Made by a program: the position numbers and the translations under genes. DNA of 64,000 nucleotides from Prochilodus magdalenae (Eukaryota; Chordata; Actinopteri; Characiformes; Prochilodontidae): the NCBI GenBank assembly GCA_024036415.1, contig JAMWET010006979.1:870001-934000 (forward strand), given 5' to 3'. The notes under the pieces were generated by a model, which worked only from the letters and a program-made list of their open reading frames with translations, did not search any database and had not been told where the DNA came from. Below are positions 23,086-36,966 of the stretch, in pieces; within the stretch, counting starts at the first letter, position 1; the number at the start of each line of letters is the position of its first letter.

Positions 23086-25811
23086 AATAATAGGCTAGCT
23101 CCATTTGCCTTATAGCACCAGTGCACAACTTCGGACACAAAGAACGCCAGACACTAAACAAGTCTTAGATGATTGACTGTATCTGGGCTGAGGAGAACAG
23201 ATTTCAGCGTTAATTTTTTGAATAACTGAAAACTTCATAGCTGAAAAATTCACCAGACACCCAAACTCCATTTTTATCATTGCATGCTTGTTTTCCACCT
23301 CTAACCTCCCGATGGCACATACTCCCAGTTCCATCATGTTTCAAATGAGCTATTGCGGCCTCTCTGCAGGTTGCCTCTCTGGCTGGATGGTGTTTGTGGT
23401 GGCCTAGCAGGCAGCACAGCAGGTTACCGTAGCTTGCTTCATGTGCAGACTGAATTATTGTCTTGCAGCAGAACGTGGTCCAGTAGCCTATGTGCTACTT
23501 TTCTGGAATAAGGTACGGCAGGTTTCCATCATCCCTTTGACATGCTTTCCACTTCTCCAAAGACTCTACACATGGTTCATAGTTCTGCAGGTTCAAAGGC
23601 CCAGGCACATGTCGTCCTGGCTTTTGGTACTCACTGACCACTATAGCTGCCTCCATTGCATAATATCTCAACCCAATGAATAAACATTTCCACAGGTTTC
23701 TCGCCACGGTGACTGCCACTTTCAACAGGGCCTCTTCAACACCTACGCTTGTTTGTCGACAACAGTCTGAAGCAGCCTTGCAGTCTGGTAGAAGCATCTC
23801 ATAAAAGTTCCAGGACGGGGGCCAATGAAATCATGTCTTCTATCAAACATAGCCCTATTAAACAGAGCAGACTCACGAGCACATGTATGCAAGTCCCAGT
23901 GAGCACTGGATATACTCCATATGTGTTCTGTTTTGACTTTGGCACACGTTTTTGATGCTCATGATTCATCTAATTTGCCTGATAAAGTTCTCTGAAATGC
24001 ACAGGGAGCCTTCGAACAGCATTCCTAGTGTGACAAGAGTCTTACAGTAGCATTCTTTAAATGATACCTCGCTCTTAAATCTTTTAGCTTGCGTAAACTA
24101 CAGTGTTCTACCAAATGATTATCAGCGTCCGTTCCCCTAATGTTCCTTCTAAGGATTTGGCAAAAGCTTCCTACAGACTGCGGTATTAGGCCTGGTATTA
24201 GGAATAATCTACTGTACTGTAGCATGATGTTAAACTAGCAAAGTCTTCTCAATCTGAAGTATGCAGTCCACTAAAATACCATCTCTGGATCAGACACAGC
24301 TATATGCAAAAAAGGGGAAACTTTAGTGTATAATTTTTATTTATTTCTATTTGACATATTGGTTTAAAAAAAAAAAACGTAAAATATTAAAACATAAAAT
24401 ATTTTATGTGCCTTAACTTTTACACCAGCTATATTTCCCAATATGTTAAGATTAGAAACCTGTGCACTAAAATGTGAGTTTTTTGTAGAGGCAGTGTGCT
24501 AATTACCGCTCAAAAATCAGTGTCATTTGACTATGAGTCCCCAAACTTTGGCATTTGACTGTAATTCAAGTTTTCCTAATGTCTCATAGGCTTAGAATTT
24601 TAGGCATATGCCTGAGAAATTTGGCAAAACTAAGTTTATTTGTCAATTATTAATACTTAACATTGTCTCTATGGTTTCAAATAGAGAAAGCGTCGTTTCT
24701 GAGAAACACATACTAAATTGGGAAATAAAAATGATATCCCAAGGTCCCTGGCTGTTTAGAGAAATTAGTAACTTGGCTGAAGTAGCTTTTAGATTTTAAA
24801 TGATTTAGTAATAAATGATAGTGCTAAAATAGAAGAGGTAAGAGTTGCAGTACTGCTCACTAACCAACTGATTTAAAATAAAGGCTTTTTCAAAGCCCAA
24901 GTCAGCTTTAATGTCTTTTCTTCCCCACACAGATGTATTGAGAATAAAGCGACATATAGTTTCTCTGACACAGTGCTAATGTTGTAGTTCTATGTGCTAC
25001 ATGACATAGAACAGCAGCAGGAAACAGACAGGCAATACAATAAATAAAGACAGACAGACTATATGCGAACACTATACAATAAACTCTTCTGTGCAATATA
25101 CAGTAACTGCACAGCTAATATCCAGTCAGGACTGTAGAAACTAGACATTAAACCGAGGGGTGGTAAATAGGCCATCTTTGGTCCACAGCAGTTATGCTAG
25201 TGGTGTATTAATTATTAATAGTGTACTGACACTTAGTAATATTCCAGTAGCACATAAACAAAAATGAATAATCTGAAGACAGTACAGATTAAAATGATAT
25301 TAAAGCGGTTGTTTGGTCAGTGCATAAATTAGTTAGCTTTTCATTATTAGTCTTCTTAACAAAACTCAAATTTTTAATTTGACTGAGCAACTGATCATTC
25401 ATCTTTGGAGATTTTCACAAGAAATAAAATGCTAAAGCTAGTTGCCTTGCTTATGGTGTTAGTTAGCCAGCTAGGTAACTGATGTTCATCTTAATTAGCT
25501 AGATTTTTCCAATCTGTACAGCATGCAGGCTAGCAAGCAGAGCAGCATGCTACATTAGCTTGCTAGCTGGAATACTGCTTGTTAAGAAGTGCAGTAAATC
25601 TGATTTCTGAACTGCTGAGTGAACAGTACTCGCTAGGTTTTTGACTTTCCAGCCAAACTGGACTTGTGGGTAAACATTTTGGGTGCACATGGGGTGCATA
25701 TTCATTTGGCTACTTTGAGATGGTACAACATCCACAAAAAAGATTGAGTGCAGATGTTAGAAAATGAAAATGAATTCTATTATGGGTGTATATTGATCCT
25801 ATTTTGAATAG
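23086..25811. other. No confirmed gene; coding-like minus-strand frames at 23495-24225
   Basis: Mostly AT-rich. Two minus-strand frames (23495-23797 with an ATG, 100 aa; and 24025-24225, 66 aa) have protein-like composition, but I recognise neither and see no splice logic joining them. They could be pieces of an unknown transposon or chance. Confidence 0.35.
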
Positions 25812-26907
25812 CTTAAGGTGAGCAGATTTCGCTAATGAAAACTGGGGACATTTCCAGAGTGGCAGTTAGTATACCATTAATGTTTTTATCTAAGCTCTAA
25901 AAAAGAAAGGGAAAGTTCTAGGTTCATGCATTTGATCATGGTAAGTGTTGTACTGGAATAAACTACAACAAATGCCGCTAAAATTAAGCGCTACTTGGCT
26001 AATATTGGAAACTAAATAACTCTAATGACTCACTCTACTGGTGAGCGAGGCTGCGGTAATATATGGAACACTCCATAAAGAAAATAATAAATTATGGCAA
26101 TAAAAATTCATATTTCTTGATTTCCCCCACGTGAGATGTGTTTATTTGTCGCTGTTAAGAAGTCGCTAAGGAAAAAGGGTCTCAAAAGACACTGAATCAT
26201 GGGGTTTCAGCAAGGATAAATTACAGATAGGTTTATCACAAAGGATGCAGTGGTTGTATGAGCCCATAATTCATATTTATATGAAATATTTCAGGACTAA
26301 AAATAAGATTTATGGCTATCAAAAAAAAAAAAAAAGACCAATGACTGTAGCCCAAAAACCAGACCCTAAACACACCCCTGGCCCGGGTCCAGTTCTGAAG
26401 AGACAAAGAAGGCTGCTTTCCACATATGCCATATGTCATATATGGAGGTTTGAAAAAGTGATGTGGTTAAAAGATGATGCACTATTTGTAGATGGCATGG
26501 CCACTACATTCAAGTGGTCCGTAAGTCTACACCATCACCGAGTAGATTAAGTCCTGTAACCCCACCCTTGCTTTTAATCCCAGAGCTACCTTGAGTCTTG
26601 AAAAGATGTTTGTGGTGCTGTTGTGGACTCATTTGACACTTGCTATCTTTTGATATCTTTACACGGCAGTGCTCTCTGAAAGTAGACCAGCAAGTGGTAG
26701 AAGATAGCAGTAGTTGTTTGTAGATAGCAGCAGCCACGTCTGTGGGCCAAGACAAACACAATAAGCGACATCTGTTCATCTGTTCTGCTACCAGGTCATC
26801 CTTAGGACTCTCTGGTGGGGGCAATTCCAGGGACAGCTCCAGTCGGGCACAGGTCACCAAAAATCGTGGACTGCACCTAAAAAAAGAGGACATCTGGTCA
26901 CCCTAAT
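25812..26907. mobile_element. Possible hAT-like or other DNA transposon with AGGGTGACCAGAT ends
   Basis: The right end, read inward on the minus strand, is TTAGGGTGACCAGATGTCCT, a common fish transposon terminus. A diverged match (AAGGTGAGCAGATTT) lies near 25815 on the plus strand. A related terminus occurs at 60231. Coding capacity is not recognisable; pairing of the ends is inference. Confidence 0.4.
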
Positions 26908-27339
26908 TTAACTCTGATTTCTAAAGTGCTCAGCGGAGTTGCCAGGTTTGCTGTTTTCCATCCAAATTGCACTCACGGGTGAACGTTTTCAAGTTGTGGT
27001 GTGCGTATTTGTTTGGCCACTCTAAGAATGTACCATGTCCACAGAAAACAATTGATTGCAGGTGGCTGAAAATGAAAAGGAATTGTCTTCCAAGTGAGTA
27101 TCGATCTTGGTTTGACTAGCTGGAATTAATAAATGATGCAAACAGTCACAAGAATTTCATGTTAGTTCAAAAAGTGAGTGATGTGTTGGCTAGAAGGACA
27201 CGGTTAGACGACAGGTTTGGATTTGTTAAATTCCATTAGCTGCACGCCTGCTTTATATTAATGAAAGATTGATTAAATTAGTTAGGGTTAAATCTCAAAT
27301 GACTCTCTGCCTCTTTCAACTATAGTGCACCATAAGTCC
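26908..27339. other. Nothing recognised
   Basis: AT-rich, no frame or repeat I can name. Confidence 0.4.
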
Positions 27340-27830
27340 ATTAAGGAATTGTGTGCACATGGATGAATGAATATGTTGAAGCCTCTTGATTATTATTTAT
27401 TAACCCACCCTTAGCACAGTTGTTACATCTAGTGTGCACTAGGGGTAGCTTGTCCAAGATGTGAAACAAATGCAGACAGCTGCACGATGCAAGGATTACA
27501 TGCACCCGTACTGTCACGACGACTGCCCTTAACACCACGTCAACGTCACCAAGACTGAAATGGTGTTGTGCCAGACTGTCATGGAGTGATTTGGAATGGC
27601 AGCTCGTCTTTTTCACTGACGAGTAACACTTTTGTCTTGGTGGAGACGACCAGCGAATCTGTGTGTAGAGGCACCGTGCTCAGTGCCCAGATGATCAGTT
27701 TGTTGTCACACATCACACTTCCAGAAGGCCTGGCGTCACTCCACCTCCAGCCCTACTGCAAAATCTCAGCTTTAAACTCCATTACTTCCCAAGAGCGCCT
27801 CCAGCAGCGGAAAAAGCAATATCGATGTTA
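27340..27830 (+). mobile_element. Tc1-like remnant, family A (copy 2)
   Basis: Plus-strand fragment of the transposase region: GCCCTTAACACCACGTCAAC, then CAGACTGTCATGGAGTGA and CTGTGTGTAGAGGCACCGTG. These match the copies at 45.5 and 56.2 kb in order. Frames are broken. Termini are not found; the left edge is uncertain. Confidence 0.65.
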
Positions 27831-28799
27831 ACTCGTTTCTAATTTCCATCACTTCTTTTGTTTGCTGCCAAATGTGGATTCTTGCCAAGACCTTCTGCCA
27901 CTGCTGCATTTACTCTTCCTTTCATTGGCTACTTGTTCTTAAATGATCTAACTAGGAGGACCTTCAGCATGACTGACAAGAAGTTAGAATACGCCGTCGG
28001 AGCGGCAGTGTAGCCTGTACTCTTCATCCTCTGGTCGCCTCCTGATATTACCAGACAGGACGGACTAGACGATAGCTGTAAAATGCTGTTGCTCTTTCCT
28101 ACATAAGCCAGCTGTTGTCATTTAGCTGGTAGTCTTTTCTTATTTCGCCGAAGAACGTGCCTATATGCACCTGCACTGGATTAGGCCTCGGGGCAGAGTT
28201 ACAGTGCTTATGTAACATCAAAAGATACTGGGAAGTCTCGAGACAGCCGGCAAGCACAGCAGATACCAAAACCATAAGCCTGTTTATCACGTCACTTTGA
28301 GATTCGAGCGCATGCTTAGCTTTTGTGTCTCCTAGTTTGTTTAATACCATATATGCAGAAACCCGAGTTTAGTCTGGGGCTGTCGTCATAATAGTGGGAA
28401 GGTTCCTCTGCGGGCGTGCACAACAAAGAGGGGCGAAGGGACTGGGGTCAAGTTCTGTTCATCCAAAGAGAGGAAGAGAAACATCTCAGCTTGGTTTCAG
28501 TCAATACAAACACTCTTTTGTGGTTGATCGAATGAGGTGCTAAGGCAATGGTGGAGCTTTGTGTTCGTCCAGCAACAGTAAGATCTGAGGGATTAAGGAG
28601 AGAACAATGAGATGAGAGAAGACTGGATGGGGAGGCAAGCACCAGTGGTTTCCAAGTATACAAAAGGATTTGATAGGTTGATGGTGAGAATGCATCATTT
28701 TCACCAAACCAAAATGGTCTTTAACAGTTGTTCTGAATAGCTGTACCTGTGTGTGGCCTCTGTCTGTTTCTCCATGGCTTCTCTTTCCAGCTAACATGG

Positions 28800-29358
<559 letters not shown>

Positions 29359-32300
29359 ACTCCCATGCTAACACTCCCGCCACTGGCCTAACTGCACATT
29401 ACATGGGAAGAATGAAATAACTTTGAGGTTCATGCTTCAGAAGGTCATGACCTCTGTAGTGAGTTTGGTTTAAGAATCAACTTCAGTCCAGGTTCAAGCT
29501 CTGGTCAAGTACTGGCAGATATGAGTTTAGTGCCCAGCAATTCTAAGCTTCTTTGTGATGCGTGTTTAGCACACATTGCCAGAAATCATTGTGATGAGCG
29601 AATTAAAGTTAAGAGCAGGCAGGCTGTGGAATCTCAATATCCGAGGATGTTGATTTAAGCGCTTAGGATATGATACTTTCCAAAATGATGAGCTGTAGAT
29701 GAATCGGGTGTTAAAGCAACAGATTACACAACGAAAGATAACAGAAGATTGCCTCAGCGCTCAGCCATGCCTTCCCATCCCATCAATGTGCTGTTGAGAC
29801 TGTGCCTGTCCTCTCTGGATACCACGATCTCTCTGGATCTCGCCATCATCTGCGGGCTCGTTTCTACCTGCTCAGCAATAACAAGAGCGCACAGTGTAAA
29901 CCAAATATAACGTGAAATTAAGTGTGATGAAGAACAAGTCTGATTTCTGTCGACATTCTCTTTTTCCCCCTAATCAGGGCCTGTCCTTTTCAGAGCGAGG
30001 CCGTGGGCCGATAACGTATACTATGAGTCATTTCAGCTCACCCCGTCCAAGAATGTCATAATTCTTGCCACGACGGTGGAATCGGTTTCTTGACATCCAC
30101 TCAGGAGTTCTGTCATTTGATGTTTGTAGCCGTCACCAGGGAAACAGTCCACGTGGCTGCCTTTTTTCGGACTTGGCCAGGAAGCTTCCCTCCGTCTACA
30201 GCGTGTCTGGGAAGGTAAAGGGGATTAAGAGAAGCCTATGGACGGAAAAGACAAAGATGCCGGATCTTCTACCTCTCCCTTTTATCTGCTACATAGATGA
30301 TGATGGATTTGAACGTGCCTCTGACTAAATCCACTGAGATGAATGGCACAGCATGGTACATTGTTGTACAGTTCCAGCTGTACAGGTTTGCTGACTGTAC
30401 ATATGCACTGTAAAAAGTGCAACCTGGAAACAAATACTTCTTGTCAGTTTGTTACAAGCAGTGAAATGAGTTTTACTCCGCTCAAAAAGTTACTTTGATT
30501 GAAAAAATTGTTCGTTAAAAGTCCATTTTTTAGGTTGAATAAATCTAATTCCTTGCTTGTATCAAACTGAAGTACGTTTTTCCAGTTGGACTAATGGAAC
30601 ACTTGTGGCTTTCAAGGGAAGATCTTTAGGAGAACCATTCTAAATTCAACACAGTGTCAGCAGGGCAAAGTCAAAGCTGATAGGCCTCGCTCTACTGGCT
30701 ATTTCTACTGAAGCCCGGTTAATACAGATGACATTTACCTTAACAGTGGTCCAGAATGAAGGTCTTTACATAACACATGATAGGAATAAACAACAGAAAA
30801 ATGAAAAATAGTTAACATTTCTTTAAAAGTTCACATGCCATGAAAAAATGAACAAAATGTCTGCTTAAAATTGTCCAAGACATCCCTTGTTTCTCACAAA
30901 ACCTCAGCAATAGGCAGGCTTCATTTCATTTTGGAACAGCAGAAGGAGCACGGGAGGATTCAGCCCCTTATTTAGAAGATTAAACATCATCTTTTTACAT
31001 CTGTAGCCCAGTTCGAGTTGCTTTTGGAGATGCTAGCCCCAGACGTGATGAAGCAGAGGACAATCTTTTTGACGCTTGTTGGGACACAGCAGATCCATCA
31101 TCTTGGTTGTTGATATGCCAAGTGCGAGACAACAGTGATTGGTTGAGTGAATTCATGTGGCCTGCAAAAAGCCAGAAAGGAACCTTAGGGCCTTCCAGGC
31201 CTTCGGAGAAGCCCTAATGATTTCTGGGAACTAGAAAATTGTCGTTCTGTAATTTTTATTGAATTGATTTGTGCTTTAAACAAGTATTTAAACAGGTGTT
31301 ACAATACTACTGATATTTTCTCATTGTTAAGTGTCAAATGGGAATATAAAAGGGATACATCGGTTTCCCTCTGTGGTATGTAAGTAGATATGGCTAATTA
31401 AGCTTTCCTATTGGTTAAGACATCAAGAGCTGGAGAGAAGTTCTAACTTGTTGCAGAGCTTTTAACCAATCATGATTTGATTTACAATGGATGGAATCAG
31501 TTCAGTGAGGAAAAAGTTTCATTCTAGGCCTGGAGGTTCTAGATACGTCACTGTTAATGAATGTGTTGTTGGAATTAGAAAAACAGCGGTGGCAGTGCTC
31601 TGTGCTCAGTGATTGGTTACTGTGAAGCTGCTACCAGTTAAAACATATCGTGATTATGTCTGTTGCAAGCATAGTATCAGCTCTATGCTATCAAACTACT
31701 AGAAATTAATGTATACACTGGCAGAAATGAGCATTATTATAAAGAAGGGGGTTCTTCCTCATCTTTTGACTGACTTTGGACCCTTACAGCTCGCTTGAAG
31801 GCTCAGGCATCTGATCAATCAGACTGAACTGGTGTAAATATAGGGAGAGCATTCCAGAGGTGGGCAACCAGCTGTAGCAGTAGTTCACTGAACAATGACA
31901 AAGTATTCTTGCGTAAGGGTCGAGATTTTAAGACCTTTGTCTTGAAACCCTCATCACAAAAATACGGCTTGCCAACTTTTGACAGGTATGGCATGCCAGG
32001 ACTATGACCTCACCACAAATGTATTCATGTGTCCATAATAACAGTAATACAGCTCATTTATACCTGAAATGAAAGCATTTTATATGATTCACTTTGCTTG
32101 GCGCAAGTAAACGCCAATACAGTACACTGCTGTAATTTTCACTGCTAAGCTCACCTTCCATCTCATTTTGAAGTTCATTATAATAAGTCGTGGTGGGCCT
32201 TTCATATCGCTCCTGGCACTAGTTTACTGTCTGGGCTTTGCAGTTATAGGTCTGAAAAATGGCTGTTTCATTTTAAAGCTCTTACTCACTCTCATCAGTA

Positions 32301-33479
32301 ATTAATTGCTGGCCGGACAAGTGTTCCATTTTCAGAAAGAAAGGGAATTTTTTTAGGGGGGGTTTCACTGGCGCAAATTGTCCCTTTTTCTCTCCGTATT
32401 AAACGTAAGGTATCTCATAACCACCATGCTTCCTAGTGGCTACTGATGCAAAGCCAAGTGTTGTGAAAATAAGTGATAGGCTGTATGGTTTTTTCTCCTT
32501 CAATGTTCCACTCTTTCACGTGTACGAGTCCAGATTTTTTCCATCACAGTTTTCCATTCCATGTCGGAAGATAAATGGAAAAACCAATCTGACGCAAAAG
32601 AAGTTTCAAACAAAACATAACGCTGTTTTTTTTCCAGTCGGCAGAAATGTGCATGGATTGGGAATATGGTTGATGCAACCGAAAGTTTTAGGAGAATAAT
32701 AGCAACAGTAGACACTTCCATGGTTTATGTCGAATTAACATGGGTAAGAATACATTGTGATGACTTGTTCCTAACTTGTTTTAACTTAGACTGGTACATA
32801 GAACAAGCCTTGGAAGCTAATCTAAGAGCTTGCTCACGAAAGTTATGACAGAATGTGAAACAATAAGATATAGCTGGACATGTTTTCCGAGAAAGGGCCT
32901 GACTGAACCAGTAGAACCAGTATCAACGTCTAAAACAGAGAGTGATGCAAAGTTGGACTCACCAAAGGAGACATATGGAACCCAGGGTTTCTCGCATGTC
33001 TTGTAAAGTAACAGGACAAGCATCTTCAAACAGCTCCCACTTGAGAGGGACGTGTAAAGCACCCCGATGGTGACCTAAATCAGAAGTAAATATTTGAAAC
33101 AAATCTGAAACTACTGAGAACGCGAGCCCCTCTGGAAGTGTCTATCTGAAGTTCGTACAGCGCACACGCACAGACCTAAGCTATCACTGTGCCGCCTCGG
33201 TCTCGCCAGACTGAGCCAATTTTCACCCTCGTATAAACAGCCAGACCATCGCACATAAATAAGTCTGGCTGACACAAACACAGAGGTAACTCTGGGTAAC
33301 ACATGGGCTTTGAGACTATACAGAGGTAGTAATGTGTGATGACGGCTATAGAAGATGTTTTTATATGGTCATGAGGAGGATTTACAAGAGGCATGCTTCC
33401 TACATGGACTTTCATTTTGTCTTTTCTCTGTTAGACAAGCAAAGACTTAAACTTAAATTCAATGATTTTGTACACTACC
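29359..33479. other. No gene recognised (4.1 kb)
   Basis: AT-rich intergenic sequence with short frames only. The block 32400-32870 has repeat-like character (frame with GKTNLTQ and PVGRNVHG words), but I cannot place it in a family. Confidence 0.4.
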
Positions 33480-33660
33480 CTTCCTCAAAGGTTTGATATA
33501 AAGATATAAGACTGAAGAGTTTATTGCCATATGTACAGAAAAACAAGCCGTCACACTGTACAATAAAACTCTTGCTCTGCTCCACCTCCCAGACTACAAG
33601 CTGCTAATAAATACAATATAAAAACTAGAACTAATCAAAGAAAGCACAAAAAGAGACATT

Positions 33661-33664
33661 ATAT

Positions 33665-33695
<31 letters not shown>

Positions 33696-33711
33696 CATAC
33701 ATATATATACT
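33661..33711. repeat. (TA)n/(CATA)n microsatellite
   Basis: Alternating TA tract with CATA interruptions. Confidence 0.9.
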
Positions 33712-33727
33712 CACTAACCATGCACAA

Positions 33728-35369
33728 AACAGCTGCCCGGAAGTGTCAGATTGCACTGCTATTAGAAAGGGAGATAAAGGTTACCAGGAACAATTATTGA
33801 TGATAAGTTTAGACTGACATGGGGAACATTTATTGAGCTGCACATAAGGAAGTAGTGTCTCTCAGTATGGTGTCCGGCTGCCATGTTTGTTAACACAACA
33901 TGTCAGATATCTTATCATGGAGTTATAGAGGTTCCCAATGGTGTCCTGTGGTAATCCATCCCATGCAGCTTGAATATTCTCACACAGTTCATTCAGGTTT
34001 TGCTGCAGGGGTGGAGGTGGAGTGACACCAGGCCTTCTGGACATGTGACGATTTGTGCAATTAAGTCTGCCTGTTAAATTAGGTGGTAAATGTTCTGCTC
34101 TGTCTCCTATGCCAGTTTTCTTGAGTCAGAGGAAATGAAGGCGTTGTTGTGCTTTCTTCACCAGTTGTATTCTGTTATGTGACCAGGTGAGGTCTTCACC
34201 ATTGTCCAACGTGAATAATCGTCCAATAGTTCAATCATCTCCTTTGTCTTGTCAACATTTAAGGAGAGACTGTTGACCTGACTCCATGACACCGGATTTG
34301 CCACCTTCGTCCTATAAACTCCAGTGATGACTCCCATGACAGTGGCATCACCTGCAAATCTGATTATGGTGTTACTATGAGAGACAACACAGTCATGGAT
34401 GAACAGGGTGTTCAGCATAGCCCTAAGGTGTCCCGTGTATGATCAGTGTGCTGGAGGTGTGGTTTACAATCCTGACATTTTGGGGTCTGCCCACCAGGAA
34501 ATCCTGCTCCCAGATGCACAAGGAGGGTGTCAGTCCAAGAGTATGGAGGTATTTAGTCAGATGGATGGGATAATCACTGTATTTACACCGTATGATTTGT
34601 TCAGTAGAATGGATTCGAGCGATTTTGCTTTTTTCAGTGAACATTTTGATGACCTCTGCTGTGATTGGTTGGCAGGACACAGTGATGATTCACACAGCAT
34701 TATTTTTTCCTACAGGCTGCTGTTAGCGTTGCAATGCTAATATATCTGGAAGTGTCTCTCACTTTCAGTGAAGCCTGCCTGACATTGTTCAGGGTTTGAG
34801 AAATTGTCCCAGAGTGAAATGTACAGCTTAAACTAACAACTGTGATAATTATCCAGGATCTAGTTAAAAATGTGGGAGCTTGTGGGAACTGGTTTTCCAT
34901 GCCACCTTAAATGGTGCCAGAGTTACATTCTAGCACCTGCACAAGTTGCAGCATTTAAGGTGGAACCGAGCATTCGATTAAGAAACTGGTGAAAACCATC
35001 ATTAATTAACATTAATGCCAAATGACGATTACTGAATGACTATTTCTTAACTTCATGCTACTTATTACTGTGAAATGGCAGACCAGCATACTCAGCCAGA
35101 AATTATGTTTTCTAAAAACTTTCTGAGAATATAAAAAGCAACTTTCCATTAACATTTTTAGTTTTTGGTTCCCACAATGCTCTTTCTGAAGGTAGGAGAA
35201 CGTTCTCTTATAGAGTCCTTATATAGAACTTATATAGTCAATCGGGTACAGCAATAAGGCCTCGTGTCACATGAGCAGCCAGGTGTGAAACTTTAATCAT
35301 TTACATGTTACATGATGTCAAACCTACCCACCAAGATTCGGTCGGTTGATTCCTTCTGGGTGCAACTAT
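33728..35369 (-). mobile_element. Tc1-like remnant, family A (copy 3), interrupted by a LINE fragment
   Basis: The left part (about 33728-34050), read on the minus strand, encodes the transposase C terminus: WDGLPQDTIGNLYNSMIRYL to SRTPY. The same C-terminal block occurs at 47395-47589. The right part (about 35225-35369) carries the other end, with ATGTCAAACCTACCC and the terminus TCCTTCTGGGTGCAACTA, identical to the terminus of copy 6. Between them lies LINE reverse-transcriptase sequence, so a retroelement seems to have inserted into, or replaced, the centre of the transposon. Confidence 0.65.
34158..34700 (-). mobile_element. LINE reverse-transcriptase fragment nested in a Tc1-like remnant
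   Basis: Two minus-strand frames, 34423-34680 and 34158-34418, read in succession like the palm of a fish non-LTR reverse transcriptase: [13 protein letters not shown] and [13 protein letters not shown], then LNTLFIHDCVVSHSNT and IIRFAGDATVMG, then SLSLNVDKTKEMIELL. The catalytic FADD motif is changed to FAGD, and frames are broken between the two parts. It is an inactive, internal fragment without its own ends. Confidence 0.8.
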
Positions 35370-36385
35370 TTTGTTCATGATGAGTGTATATACCACACAC
35401 TAATGGAATATACCGCACACTAATGGAAATACAGTTTTATGAAATTCTTCAACAGCCCATACATTTCTTATTAAGCTGCACAGAACAAGTCTCTGCGGTG
35501 TATGCTTGCAGCAGCAGTTTCTTTTTTAGCCACTTCAGTGAGAGCAGGAACACTGAATGTCGTGATCGTCTGGGATCCAGCAGCTTTGACGTAAACCACC
35601 CCGGCATCCTCCGTTCCTTCCAAGGAAAGTTTGTTACCATGGCAGCCAAACGCTGCTCTGGGACAGCTTGTGGAGGGCGTCCCATCATTCTTTACTCACT
35701 GCTGGGAAGACCAGAGTACATTCCTCTCCGGTCCGAGTTCAACAGTCGGAGTTGCATCTCCCATCCTCCAACTAAGAGTAATGAGTGGTGTCTCCACTGT
35801 AACAGTCAGATAACGTTAACCAGCTTAGGTTTGGAATTTCTGCCTGAGAGATATTTCTACAAACGAAGCAAGTGTCTGTTTTTCTCCCCTTTATGTCAAT
35901 ACCACCTTTCATGGTGGACCTGTAATAGCCATTATTGACGCCACCTCTGTCCAGCTTGACTGACCAATGTGGCAATAGGCAGTGACCAAAAGACCACGTC
36001 CACCCATCTAAAGAAGGGGGAAAAAAGAGCAACAGCGTCTGGCCAAGGCCCCGGTCCTTCCCATCATAAATAAGAAAAATGTTTGAAGAGGCAGAAAAGG
36101 CCTCAGCAAAGCCACCAGGATGAGATGGGATGATGACACTAGCATGTGTGCGCTTCCTCCCTGGCCTCCGAAAAGCCACCACGATGGCTTTCGCAGACCC
36201 TGTGCGGGACCCTAAGCCTCAGTCCACCCACTGCATGTCTGTCCTTCACATCAACATTAACCCAGCCGGCTTCCTTCCAGCTCCTTTTCTCACATTTACG
36301 CAGGCTTGATCCCATTTACCACTCAAAATACCAAAATTAGCATTTAGCATGCAGTTATTTATTGAGCTCGGGTGTTCAGTCAGGG
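35370..36385. other. No gene recognised
   Basis: Contains a 184-codon plus-strand frame (35384-35938) and a 136-codon minus-strand frame (35772-36182). Neither has a recognisable domain, and they overlap on opposite strands, which suggests chance or old repeat sequence. Confidence 0.4.
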
Positions 36386-36470
36386 TGGGTTTTATTTATA
36401 AAAGAGCTTGCGACACTGTCACAAAGCAGCTTTCCAGAGACATATAAACTGCCTCGTGACCAGAAAAACA
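36386..36470 (-). mobile_element. L2-like LINE 3' end fragment
   Basis: The reverse complement carries AAAGCTGCTTTGTGACAGTG followed by a short AT-rich tail, the same 3' end word as the L2-like element ending near 50550. Only the tail is present. Confidence 0.55.
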
Positions 36471-36597
36471 CTTCAACACTACAGACAACAAACAGCTGAA
36501 AGAAAACGAGATAGAGAAACTGGCTGGGATAAGTCTGCTGCTTTATGTTGGGCCTGTGGAGCATGTGACAACACCCCAGCTAGCAGGGAACGTTTCC

Positions 36598-36960
36598 AGA
36601 ACTACATGTTCTAATGAAGTTTTAAAGAACATGTTTTGGTCTAATGCTCAAAGAACATTTAAAAGATGTTTTTGGTTTCAAATGACGTTCCTATAGGGTG
36701 AAATGTTAACATCGTAGCTGCAACATTTAGAAAATGTTTTGAGGATGTTGTAAGGGCCACAGGTTATGTTACATGATGACAAAAGGTTTTATTCTCAGCG
36801 CAACAGTTGGAATACGTTTTATAGATGGTACTGAGACCTGAGATTACAGAATGTGTTTAGAGAATGTTGTCCTACCTTTGGAAACCAAAAGTTAACATCC
36901 CACTGAAAACATTACTGGAACATTGCACTGCACATTCTTTGAATGTTTGTAGAGCAAATC
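36598..36960. repeat. Diverged AACATTT/ATGTT-rich repeat
   Basis: About 360 bases in which words like GAACATTTAAAAGATGTTTTT, AACATTTAGAAAATGTTTTG (each given here only in part) and AGAGAATGTTGT recur with changes on both strands. It looks like an old tandem or palindromic repeat; period not clear by eye. Confidence 0.4.
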
Positions 36961-36966
36961 ATTTGG

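Noticed and set aside
35384..36182. Overlapping long frames on opposite strands (184 and 136 codons)
   Set aside because: Mutually exclusive strands, unrecognised sequences and adjacency to transposon remnants suggest chance.
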